A stretch of 7,979 nucleotides of DNA from an uncultured Acidobacteriota bacterium (GCA_902826385.1 CADEEU010000055.1:1-7979); one strand, 5' to 3'. Shown: positions 1 to 5,880, numbered from the stretch's first letter. Notes: generated by a model not told the origin, from the sequence alone. Numbers and translations: made by a program.

Positions 1-340
1 TCTCCGTCCGCAGGTCGAACATCACCCTTTGCCCGACCATGTTCAGCAAAACTTCCTGAATGTACGAGAAAACAAAGCGGAAAAGAAAGAGACCAAAAAA
101 CAGAATTGCAAATAACCACACGCCTTCCGTCTGCTTCGGCACAATGAAATCATCGACCGCGACTTTAGTGAAGTAGGGCTGCAAACTGACCAGCACGTTC
201 GTGAACAAAGTCAGCGTCAGTGCAACCACCACCAACTTCCAATACGGCCGCAAATAACGCAAAAGTCGCTTCGCCACCCGAAAGTCATAGGTTTTCCCGG
301 TCTTTTCTTCTTCGTGATATTTTTCGACTTCTGTGGACAT
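1..340 (-). CDS. ABC exporter, transmembrane N-terminus (partial)
   Basis: This is the N-terminal 113 codons of a protein continuing past the left edge. A charged cytoplasmic leader (residues 1-30, ending LLRYLRPYW) precedes two hydrophobic segments, about 36-56 (KLVVVALTLTLFTNVLVSL) and 74-93 (VWLFAILFFGLFLFRFVF). The second runs into SYIQEVLLNMVGQRVMFDLR. The YLRPYW lead-in, the QPYFTKVAVDDFI segment after helix 1 and the GQRVMFDLR loop are typical of the type-1 ABC exporter membrane domain in MsbA/MdlB-like half transporters. Such proteins carry the membrane domain and ATPase in one chain and act as dimers in the inner membrane, exporting lipids, peptides or drugs. The ATPase half lies outside the window, so the substrate cannot be named. 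The start is the ATG at 338-340; no strong ribosome binding site precedes it. The family is fairly certain, the specificity unknown. Confidence 0.88.
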   Translation of the reverse strand, partial: MSTEVEKYHEEEKTGKTYDFRVAKRLLRYLRPYWKLVVVALTLTLFTNVLVSLQPYFTKVAVDDFIVPKQTEGVWLFAILFFGLFLFRFVFSYIQEVLLNMVGQRVMFDLRTE

Positions 341-446
341 ATCGGAATCTAGATTTTAGTCGTTGGTGTCGCTGATGACAAAAAGGTTTGATTACCCGCG
401 TGCTCGGTTACGTTGATGTTGACGGCTAAGGGGTAGTCTCCTTAAC

Positions 447-544
447 ATCCTCTGCGTCTTTCTCAGCGATCTCTGCGTTGGACGAGCGCCGAGAAAATTC
501 CAACGCGGAGTCCGCAGAGGATTTTCGCTGAGAACAGAGAGGAT
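447..544. repeat. Large imperfect inverted repeat in intergenic region
   Basis: Three nested pairings are visible: 471-482 with 499-510 (12 pairs, one G-U), 461-469 with 525-533 (TCTCAGCGA/TCGCTGAGA, perfect), and 447-453 with 538-544 (ATCCTCT/AGAGGAT, perfect). The loop is 483-498. The right arm carries an extra 14 nt containing GCAGAGGA (514-521), which could pair instead with TCCTCTGC at 448-455. The CTCTGCG/CGCAGAG vocabulary resembles a class of short intergenic repeats I recall from environmental bacterial genomes. Role unknown: it could be a small non-autonomous element, a transcript-end structure or a remnant. It fills most of the space between the divergent ABC exporter and zinc-finger genes. 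Confidence 0.75.
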
Positions 545-573
545 TTGTGTTCCAGTAAAAGCTCCCTCAGTCG

Positions 574-579
574 TATAAT
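574..579 (+). promoter_or_regulatory. Consensus -10 hexamer TATAAT before zinc-finger gene
   Basis: An exact TATAAT ends seven bases before the ATG at 587. With normal spacing, transcription would start at or within a base or two of that ATG, giving a leaderless or nearly leaderless message. No good -35 element lies 16-18 nt upstream (551-556 is TCCAGT), so the promoter call rests on the -10 alone. No ribosome binding site precedes the ATG, which agrees with a leaderless start. Confidence 0.4.
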
Positions 580-586
580 AAAAGAT

Positions 587-856
587 ATGCAATGTCCGAT
601 CGACCAAACGGAGCGGCAGGGAATCGAGATTGATTATTGTCCGACCTGCCGGAGCGTGTGGCCTGACCGCGGTGAGCTTGATAAATTGATTGCGGTCGGC
701 AGTGAGGGAGCCCGGGCCGAGAGTCGTCCCGAACCGCGGCCGCAGCAATATCAAGAGCAACGTTCCGACTATTCGGACGCCCGCCGCCACAAAGACGACT
801 ATTACTACAAGAAGAAAAAGAAAGATTCGTTCCTGAAAGACCTGTTCGATTTTTAG
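587..856 (+). CDS. Small zf-TFIIB zinc-finger protein
   Basis: This 89-residue protein has an N-terminal zinc-ribbon-like head. CPID (C3 and possibly D6) is followed by CPTC (C18, C21) and the signature VWPDRGELDKL (residues 24-34), the hallmark of the zf-TFIIB family of small putative nucleic-acid-binding proteins. A low-complexity charged linker follows, rich in E, R, Q and D, then a lysine run and the tail KDSFLKDLFDF, a C-terminal pattern common in this family. The biological role of the family is not established. From memory, relatives have about five more residues between the first CP and the second CPxC (an LVMS-like strand) and read RGVWLDRGEL; here that strand is missing and G and L are replaced by S and P. 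The ATG at 587 is chosen over an upstream in-frame TTG at 545, which lies in the inverted repeat. The next gene begins 8 nt after the stop, so the two are probably co-transcribed. Confidence 0.85.
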   Translation: MQCPIDQTERQGIEIDYCPTCRSVWPDRGELDKLIAVGSEGARAESRPEPRPQQYQEQRSDYSDARRHKDDYYYKKKKKDSFLKDLFDF

Positions 857-864
857 AAAAATTT

Positions 865-1086
865 ATGGCAAACGATCGCGACGTAACGAAAAAGTATCCC
901 GTAAAACAGTTCGTCAGCAAGATCCGCCGCCTGGCCGACGGGCTTGAGGCGGGCGAACAGTTCACAATCCAGATCGCGAACGAACGGATCAGAGTGCCCA
1001 AACACGCCATCGTCAGCATCGAACATGAACGCGGCGAAGACGGAGAAGAGATCGAGTTTCAGATCACGTGGAAGAACGACGCGTGA
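865..1086 (+). CDS. amphi-Trp domain-containing protein
   Basis: This 73-residue protein spans essentially one domain. KYPVKQFVSKIRRLADGLEAG (about residues 10-30) forms the helix. EQFTIQIANERIRVPKHAIVSIEHE then gives two strands, and EEIEFQITWKNDA closes the sheet. This matches the small amphi-Trp family, named for an amphipathic strand with a conserved tryptophan near the C-terminus (W70 in the ITWK motif). The molecular function of the family is unknown to me; members are short, soluble and usually single-domain. It starts 8 nt after the zinc-finger gene's stop with only a weak A-rich leader (AGAAAAATTT), suggesting translation within the same transcript. It converges with the small membrane protein gene, the stops being about 20 nt apart with no clear terminator hairpin between them. 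Confidence 0.88.
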   Translation: MANDRDVTKKYPVKQFVSKIRRLADGLEAGEQFTIQIANERIRVPKHAIVSIEHERGEDGEEIEFQITWKNDA

Positions 1087-1107
1087 TCGTGAGTCGGCCG
1101 CATGGCT

Positions 1108-1362
1108 TTAGCTCTTCGGTCCCCATCTCCACTCAGGTTTCTCGCCCTTAATCCAGCAGACCAACATCAGGCCGCCCGTCAGGGATAATGTAAGGATGAT
1201 AAACGCGAGGACCATTTCACGTTTTAGAAAATAGACCGAGCCGACGGTAAGCAGCACGACATAGGCCGCCAACACCAGCCAGCCCTGCCAGGTGCTTGGC
1301 GGGCCCCAACCCCAGCCGTAGCGTTTTGCCGGAAACCAGATCGTTTTGTTCTCGATCGACAT
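1108..1362 (-). CDS. Small two-helix membrane protein, unknown function
   Basis: This 84-residue protein has a tryptophan- and glycine-rich N-terminus (FPAKRYGWGWGPPSTWQGW, residues 10-28). Two predicted membrane helices follow, about 28-46 (LVLAAYVVLLTVGSVYFL) and 50-71 (MVLAFIILTLSLTGGLMLVCWI), joined by a very short turn (KRE). A polar tail, KGEKPEWRWGPKS, echoes the N-terminal WxWG motif. The short turn predicts a hairpin with both ends on the same side of the membrane. I recall similar short proteins annotated as hypothetical in diverse bacteria, but no function is known to me. The ATG at 1360-1362 lies 6 nt after the racemase stop, so translation is probably coupled and the gene is the last of the minus-strand run. 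Confidence 0.75.
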   Translation of the reverse strand: MSIENKTIWFPAKRYGWGWGPPSTWQGWLVLAAYVVLLTVGSVYFLKREMVLAFIILTLSLTGGLMLVCWIKGEKPEWRWGPKS

Positions 1363-1368
1363 AGGACA

Positions 1369-2112
1369 CTAAATTCTTTCTACAACGCTCACTCTACCGA
1401 TTCTACAAGTGAAAGCGTTCTCTGCGGCATTTTTCATTTGGACGGGATCGCCGGTAGTGCAGAAAACATCAGTTCCGCGGGTCGGCAATTCCCAAAGTTC
1501 GGTTCGTTTAACTAGTTCGGCCGCCGGATCAATGAAGATCGTTTTCGGCGAGACACAATCCTTCATTACATTTGCAATGGCTGGGTAATGCGTGCAAGCG
1601 AGCAAAATGTGCGAGCAGTTTCTGATGGGTGAAAGAATCCGTTTGCATTCTTCCCGCAGCTTTTCGGAAGAGGTGTCGCCGCTTTCGATCATGCCGGAGA
1701 GCGGTTGGGCTATTCGCTGCTCAACCTTGATGCCCCGCGACGCAAAGGCTTTCCGATAAACGCCGGAGACGACGGTTCGCCGTCCGCCGATCAGGCCGAG
1801 GCGTTGCGGCTTCAGCCGAGCGGTCATCGCGACGGCAGCGTCGATGACGCCTTCTATCCTTAAACCTTGCGGACCGAGAAAGGGAATCGCCGTGCTGGCC
1901 GCGTTGCAGCCAATGACCAGATGCGTTGCGCCTTTGGTCTTAAGGAAACCGATCACCTGATTCAATCTTCCGACCAACTCGGCCCGCGACATCTTGCCGT
2001 ACGGGGTTACGCCCGTGTCTGAAAAATAGACAATAGAAACATCTGGCCGATGCTCCTTGATCAGCTTGTAAACGCCGATGCCGCCAATTCCCCAGTCTAT
2101 AATTCCAAGCAT
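1369..2112 (-). CDS. murI: Glutamate racemase-like protein (divergent)
   Basis: This 247-residue protein is of the Asp/Glu racemase superfamily; glutamate racemase makes D-glutamate for peptidoglycan in the cytoplasm. Motifs appear in order: MLGIIDWGIGG (D6), YFSDTGVTPYG (30-39), VIGCNAAS (C69), LACTHYP (C173, H175) and FIDPAAELV (194-201). The two catalytic cysteines, the N-terminal aspartate and the histidine after the second cysteine are all present, so an active racemase is expected. Two substrate-pocket positions are unusual: the usual DSG reads DWG (W7) and the usual CNTAS reads CNAAS (A71). It is slightly short for the family. Start choice: the ATG at 2110-2112 gives the canonical N-terminus; an in-frame GTG at 2127 would add five residues but lies in a repeat. 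The small membrane gene follows after 6 nt. Family assignment is strong; substrate (Glu, Asp or other) is less certain because of the substitutions. Confidence 0.85.
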   Translation of the reverse strand: MLGIIDWGIGGIGVYKLIKEHRPDVSIVYFSDTGVTPYGKMSRAELVGRLNQVIGFLKTKGATHLVIGCNAASTAIPFLGPQGLRIEGVIDAAVAMTARLKPQRLGLIGGRRTVVSGVYRKAFASRGIKVEQRIAQPLSGMIESGDTSSEKLREECKRILSPIRNCSHILLACTHYPAIANVMKDCVSPKTIFIDPAAELVKRTELWELPTRGTDVFCTTGDPVQMKNAAENAFTCRIGRVSVVERI

Positions 2113-2124
2113 AAGAATTTGAAC

Positions 2125-2147
2125 CACGAAAATTCACGAAAATGCAC
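2125..2147. repeat. Short direct repeat CACGAAAAT next to murI start
   Basis: CACGAAAAT occurs at 2125-2133 and again at 2135-2143, with a third partial CAC at 2145-2147, a 10-nt period. On the minus strand this reads as repeats of TTCGTG, ending 12 nt before the racemase ATG. This word resembles short intergenic repeats I recall from environmental bacterial genomes. It occupies part of the 64-nt gap between the methyltransferase stop and murI and supplies an in-frame GTG. Confidence 0.6.
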
Positions 2148-2176
2148 TAAGGGTTTTCAGCGAACAAGGCAGATAG

Positions 2177-3487
2177 TCATGGATATTTAAGCTTCGCCTC
2201 CAAGCCATTTTCCACCGGGCCGCTGTCGAAGGCGACTATTCTCGAGTTCCAGGCCATGTTCAAAATCTCCACTTTCTGGCCTGGAAATCGGCTTTCGAGA
2301 TACCATTTCATTTCGTGCTCGGAACGTATCGGGTTGAACTCGAGCATCTTTTTCCAGTCGGGATGCGAGACCAGTTTCTTCAACGCCGCGTCGAATCTCG
2401 CGTTGGCTTTCTGGTTCTTCATCGTCCGCAGTTTGTCCTTCAGCAACCTCGGATACTCGCGTGTCGCGACCGGCACCGTGACCATGTCGATGACCAAAAA
2501 TTTGCCTCCGGGACGCATGACACGTTTTATCTCATGCAGCAGCGGGTCCCAGTCGAGATAGCGGAACGACATCAGCGAAATTACGGTGTCGAAAGAGTCA
2601 TCGTCAAACGGGAGCACCGGACCTTTGATAATCTCAAATTTCAGATTTGACATTTCCGAATTTCGCGTTCGTGCCTGCTCCAGGATCGACGCCGATTCAT
2701 CGACGCCGATGCCGCTGGCAATGCGGTCCGAAAGCGCATTCAGCAAAGCGCCGTTGCCGCAGCCGATGTCGAGCACGTCTATATTGCCTTGCGGCAAATG
2801 TTCGTTCAGCCAACGCCACTCGTCCTGCCGGACGCGGATGTCGGTGAACGCCGCGTCGTAAAGCTCGGCGACTTCGTTGTAGGTGTCGGCACCGTTCACC
2901 GTCGAAGGCTCGAACGACTTCATCTCCTCGGCAGGCATGAATCCGAGACGCTTTTGCACCGACGCCGCGTAACCATGCGATTTCCGTCCCTTGCAGCCGA
3001 TTGTATACAGCGGTTTTTCGGTGCTCTCGCGCGCGGCAGCGTATTTGGTCTTACTTCTTGAAAATGTTGTGTACCAAAAATAGCCTTTTGAGCTGACGTT
3101 GAAAGTACGGGCGAAAAACGGTGCAAACCATCGGGCAGAACGGCAGCAATGGAATGACGCCGAAGCATTTTCGGCAAACGGTATCTCCATTTGCTCCCAT
3201 TCGTATGGAGAGAATTGTTCTGGAAAAGCTACGGTCCCGAACATCGGGCCGTACATACCCGAGTGGCCGACGAAATGAAACTCGCTGATCACCCGTCCAG
3301 CGTCGCGAGTCTCGGCGATCTCTTTCAGGACATCGAGTTTGCTTTCAACCGCCCGGCACACGATCGGCCCGTCAAAACCGCTTGCACGTTTTTCATCGGC
3401 CAGCGTCTCGGCTACGACAGGAAATTGGCTTCCGCCTTTTCTGTATTGAGTTGTGTAAATGATGAGAACGGTGCTCGGCTCGGCCAT
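2177..3487 (-). CDS. SAM methyltransferase with caspase-like N-terminal domain
   Basis: This 436-residue protein has two parts. Residues about 203-420 are a class I SAM-dependent methyltransferase: VLDIGCGNGALL (238-249, SAM-binding glycine loop), GIGVDES (259-265, acidic end of strand 2), PFDDDSFDTVISLMSFRYLDW (293-313, motif typical of Methyltransf_11) and VMRPGGKFLVIDM (323-335). Residues 1-190 are not part of a normal methyltransferase. They show alternating strands and helices: VLIIYTT (7-13), PIVCRAV (41-47), ISEFHFVGHSG (67-77), ASFHCCRSA (110-118) and KGYFWYTT (134-141). A histidine in a GHSG turn (H75) followed about 40 residues later by a strand-end cysteine in CCRSA (C114/C115) matches the catalytic His...Cys order of caspase/CHAT-type peptidases; that is inference. 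The substrate of either half is unknown. The start is the ATG at 3485-3487, with a weak GGAA sequence upstream. It sits between ubiA and murI on the same strand, but nothing shows that it acts in quinone synthesis. Confidence 0.8.
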   Translation of the reverse strand: MAEPSTVLIIYTTQYRKGGSQFPVVAETLADEKRASGFDGPIVCRAVESKLDVLKEIAETRDAGRVISEFHFVGHSGMYGPMFGTVAFPEQFSPYEWEQMEIPFAENASASFHCCRSARWFAPFFARTFNVSSKGYFWYTTFSRSKTKYAAARESTEKPLYTIGCKGRKSHGYAASVQKRLGFMPAEEMKSFEPSTVNGADTYNEVAELYDAAFTDIRVRQDEWRWLNEHLPQGNIDVLDIGCGNGALLNALSDRIASGIGVDESASILEQARTRNSEMSNLKFEIIKGPVLPFDDDSFDTVISLMSFRYLDWDPLLHEIKRVMRPGGKFLVIDMVTVPVATREYPRLLKDKLRTMKNQKANARFDAALKKLVSHPDWKKMLEFNPIRSEHEMKWYLESRFPGQKVEILNMAWNSRIVAFDSGPVENGLEAKLKYP

Positions 3488-3587
3488 AAGAAGAAGTTCC
3501 GATGCATAATAACATTTCAGTGGAAGATTTAGGCAGGTCGCTTCACGGACAAGGCAAGTTCTTCCGGGAAAAATTGAAAGGGAATCT

Positions 3588-4460
3588 CTAAGGACGATTT
3601 AGAAAAACGGCTCCGCCAAAAGTCAGGAGCAATATAACGCTGACAAAAGCATTTGCTGTAAAGAATGCCGCGTTCATACGCGACAGGTCGTTCAGTTTGA
3701 CAATCGAATGTTGGTATACAAGCAAAGCTCCAACAGCAATCACCCCGACGCCCGCTAACCAACCAAGCCCGGCTGCCAAACCGAGCAGCACGAGCACAAC
3801 GAAAGCCTGAAAGTGAAAAAGCCTCGCGATCCAAAGCGAGTTTCGTATGCCGAATCTGGCGGGAATGGAATGCAGGCCGGATTTGCGGTCGAATTCAAAG
3901 TCCTGGCAGGAATAAAGTATGTCGAACCCCGCCGTCCACATCAGAACTACAAGCGACAAGAGCAGCGGAACTTCCGAGTCGATTGTCCCGCGAACGGCGA
4001 TCCATGCCGCGGTCGGTGATATCGCAAGCGCCCAGCCGAGCAGCAAATGTGCCAAAGAAGTAAAACGTTTTGCATACGAATAACCCAGCACGCTGAGCAA
4101 CGCTACCGGTGCGAGGATGAATGTAAGCCAGTTAAGCAAATACGCGGCTATCAGGAAAACGGCAATCGAAACGAAGAGAAAAACCCACGCGAAACGAAGT
4201 GATAGTTTTCCAGTCGGCAGTTCTCTCGATGCGGTTCTCGGATTCTTTGCATCGATGTCCCGGTCGACTATGCGATTGAATGTCATCGCCGCCGAACGAG
4301 CTCCGACCATGGCGAGCGTGATCCACAGTGTCTGCCAGCCGGTCGGCAAACCCTCGGCCGCCAGGATCGCGCCGAGAAACGCAAACGGAAGAGCGAACAA
4401 TGTGTGCTCGAACTTTATCATTCGAAGCGTGATTGATAGTTTTTCGAGTATTTCGAGCAT
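3588..4460 (-). CDS. ubiA: UbiA-family polyprenyltransferase (quinone biosynthesis)
   Basis: This 290-residue integral membrane enzyme attaches a polyprenyl chain to an aromatic quinone precursor. Both Asp-rich motifs that bind Mg2+ and the prenyl diphosphate are intact: NRIVDRDID (62-70), followed by AKNPRTASRELPTG, and DILYSCQDFEFDRKSGLHSIP (180-200). The rest is a series of about eight to nine hydrophobic segments. The wording around both motifs, the N-terminal MIKFEHTLFALPFAFLG (14-30) and the length match the UbiA_other type of putative 4-hydroxybenzoate polyprenyltransferase. That type is common in bacteria making menaquinone by the futalosine route, where the enzyme is called MqnP. No other quinone gene is in the window, so the acceptor (4-hydroxybenzoate or a futalosine intermediate) cannot be settled. 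The ATG at 4458-4460 follows the upstream stop by 35 nt, without a clear ribosome binding site. Confidence 0.93.
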   Translation of the reverse strand: MLEILEKLSITLRMIKFEHTLFALPFAFLGAILAAEGLPTGWQTLWITLAMVGARSAAMTFNRIVDRDIDAKNPRTASRELPTGKLSLRFAWVFLFVSIAVFLIAAYLLNWLTFILAPVALLSVLGYSYAKRFTSLAHLLLGWALAISPTAAWIAVRGTIDSEVPLLLSLVVLMWTAGFDILYSCQDFEFDRKSGLHSIPARFGIRNSLWIARLFHFQAFVVLVLLGLAAGLGWLAGVGVIAVGALLVYQHSIVKLNDLSRMNAAFFTANAFVSVILLLTFGGAVFLNRP

Positions 4461-4495
4461 TTATCAAAATTATTCGCAGACTACCGATATCGAAC

Positions 4496-5713
4496 TTATT
4501 TTCCTGTTCGGGCTTGAGACAGCCTTAAAGCCTGCCTTCGCACTGCATCGGAGACATTTTTGTTTTTAGAGAGAGCAGCCAGGTCCCTAAGCTGAAGTCT
4601 TGAAAGAATTGTAAGCACGTTTGCGATGGGTGTCCTCGGGTTGCGGGCCAGATTGTGGACGATCGTATAGCTGCGTGCCCATTGCCGGTTGTTGGCGATT
4701 TGCCGCAGAATGTCTTCCGAGATCGAACGCATTGCGGCGATCTTTTCCATCTCCTGTTCGGTGATTCGCGGGTTCTGTACGACGGCAGCCGAGACGATGC
4801 GGTTCGGGTCGCGGATCAAAATATTGCGGGCCTCGCGGTCGCCTTTCATGGCCAGTTTGACGCGATCTTTCATGCCCATCTTCATCACGCGATTGATGAC
4901 CGATATACGTTCGCTTCCGATCTCGGAATCTTCCATCCGGAAATCGCCGATGATCTTGTCGACGATCGCCTGACGCTGTTCGGCCGATTCCTCGTATATC
5001 TCTTCGATATACTCCAGACCTAACCATGAATCGTCGGTTTCGCTGTCCGGAACCTCGATCATGCTTGCAAGAAACAAGGCATCGTCGAGGTCCAAATCCG
5101 AAGCTTCCAGGTTTTGGGCAAATTCGGACTGTTCCAGAAACTCCGCCGCAGCCTCTTTTCCCTGGGCACGCAGCTCGTTGGCTATCTGCTGTGCTCCGCG
5201 TTCTTTTTCAAAGAACTCACGCTTTGTTTCCTTCGCTCTTCGCTCTGCTTCAGACGTGCTGTTGGGATTTAAAATGATCGCGTCGATCAAATCAGGCGTC
5301 TGGATCAAAAGCTGCTGATTTACGGCGATGCGATCGATCAGTTCTGCGTTCTTGGACGTCCTGGCAAACCTTACATAGGTCTCGGCGGCTGTCTTGCCAT
5401 TTGTGATTATCGCCTCGTGAATCTTGGATGGAAGGCCGGCTTGATCGGCGAAATAATCCAGTACCGCAACCGCGACATCATCTGTTCGCAAAGAGCTTTC
5501 AAGGGCCGTTACATCCTGGCTGTTGAGTGTCAATTTGGCGTGCTTGGATAACTCACCATCATCGGAACGCGCAAACGCTACCAACACTTCAAGCAGGTCA
5601 GTCTGCGGCAGCGGCAAGGCTCCGCGAGCAGCGGCAAGAACGGCCGGACGCGGCGCAGTGCCCTCGATAACCGCCCTAACTACAGGATTGAGAGACTCGA
5701 TTGATGACGGCAT
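4496..5713 (-). CDS. Helical-repeat protein of unknown function
   Basis: This 405-residue, soluble, almost wholly alpha-helical protein has no signal peptide or membrane segment. I do not recognise a named family, though similar conserved hypothetical proteins occur in acidobacteria and deltaproteobacteria as far as I recall. The C-terminal third shows HEAT-like or LRV-like helical repeats with recurring NP turns: AMKGDREARNILIRDPNR (288-305), AVVQNPRITEQEMEKIA (310-326), ISEDILRQIANNRQWARSY (331-349), VHNLARNPRTPIANVLTIL (352-370) and LSKNKNVSDAVRRQALRL (381-398). A related unit is seen earlier at ILNPNSTSEAERRAKETKREFF (147-168). The middle (about 195-250) is strongly acidic. Such repeats usually form a protein-binding scaffold. 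The start is the ATG at 5711-5713 (MPSSIESLNP). It is the first gene of the minus-strand run, 35 nt upstream of ubiA, and is divergent from the nucleotide-sugar dehydrogenase. Confidence 0.75.
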   Translation of the reverse strand: MPSSIESLNPVVRAVIEGTAPRPAVLAAARGALPLPQTDLLEVLVAFARSDDGELSKHAKLTLNSQDVTALESSLRTDDVAVAVLDYFADQAGLPSKIHEAIITNGKTAAETYVRFARTSKNAELIDRIAVNQQLLIQTPDLIDAIILNPNSTSEAERRAKETKREFFEKERGAQQIANELRAQGKEAAAEFLEQSEFAQNLEASDLDLDDALFLASMIEVPDSETDDSWLGLEYIEEIYEESAEQRQAIVDKIIGDFRMEDSEIGSERISVINRVMKMGMKDRVKLAMKGDREARNILIRDPNRIVSAAVVQNPRITEQEMEKIAAMRSISEDILRQIANNRQWARSYTIVHNLARNPRTPIANVLTILSRLQLRDLAALSKNKNVSDAVRRQALRLSQARTGK

Positions 5714-5772
5714 AGACTACGCGACCAAAGGAAGGCAACTTAACAAACTCCGGAAACTACCGATTATTCGGC

Positions 5773-5802
5773 ATTTTATCACCTCGGCATATTCTTGACT
5801 AA
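5773..5802 (-). promoter_or_regulatory. Candidate promoter for the minus-strand run
   Basis: On the minus strand TAAAAT (5778 to 5773) matches five of six bases of the -10 consensus. Eighteen bases upstream lies TTAGTC (5802 to 5797), a poor -35 match. This would start transcription near 5766, about 50 nt before the helical-repeat gene's ATG. The -35 region overlaps the palindrome at 5799-5815. Tentative, because the -35 is weak. Confidence 0.35.
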
Positions 5803-5823
5803 CGAACATCGTTAGCATAACTT
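5795..5823 (+). promoter_or_regulatory. Candidate promoter for the UDP-sugar dehydrogenase
   Basis: TTGACT (5795-5800) matches five of six bases of the -35 consensus. Seventeen bases on is TAACTT (5818-5823), only a fair -10; CATAAC (5816-5821) is the alternative at 15-nt spacing. Transcription would begin near 5830, leaving a leader of about 50 nt that contains a GC-rich hairpin. The palindrome 5799-5815 lies between the two elements. Confidence 0.45.
5799..5815. promoter_or_regulatory. Perfect 7-3-7 palindrome, likely operator
   Basis: CTAACGA (5799-5805), spacer ACA, TCGTTAG (5809-5815) is an exact inverted repeat. It overlaps the last two bases of the plus-strand -35 and fills the promoter spacer, and it also overlaps the proposed -35 of the divergent minus-strand promoter. 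This geometry suits a dimeric repressor controlling both directions. No regulator gene is in the window, and the sequence does not match an operator I can name. Confidence 0.5.
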
Positions 5824-5839
5824 AGTGATTTAAGGAGTG

Positions 5840-5860
5840 GTGCGCGGGTTAGCGCGGCAC
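5840..5860 (+). promoter_or_regulatory. GC-rich hairpin in dehydrogenase leader
   Basis: GTGCGCG (5840-5846) can pair with CGC (5853-5855) and GCAC (5857-5860), with one bulged G and a six-base loop. The T-rich stretch TCTTCTTTAATTTTT (5861-5875) follows, then the ATG at 5881. It could be a weak terminator/attenuator or a 5' stabilising structure. A good AAGGAG (5832-5837) lies before the hairpin, about 43 nt from the start codon, too far to serve it unless the hairpin brings it close. Confidence 0.35.
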
Positions 5861-5880
5861 TCTTCTTTAATTTTTACGTA

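Noticed and set aside
545..586. In-frame TTG extension of the zinc-finger gene
   Set aside because: It lies at the end of the inverted repeat, adds 14 residues unlike the family N-terminus, and the ATG at 587 gives the usual M-x-C-P start.
567..1019. 150-codon open frame on the minus strand
   Set aside because: It runs antisense to the zinc-finger and amphi-Trp genes, both recognisable families; its translation has no domain-like pattern.
1087..1107. Terminator between convergent amphi-Trp and small membrane genes
   Set aside because: No stem of useful length or T tract is visible in this 21-nt gap.
4117..4569. 150-codon open frame on the plus strand
   Set aside because: It is antisense to ubiA and the end of the helical-repeat gene; ubiA motifs on the other strand are unmistakable.
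5799..5815. Palindrome as a LexA/SOS box
   Set aside because: It resembles GAAC...GTT but lacks the GAAC-N4-GTTC form, and no SOS gene is adjacent.
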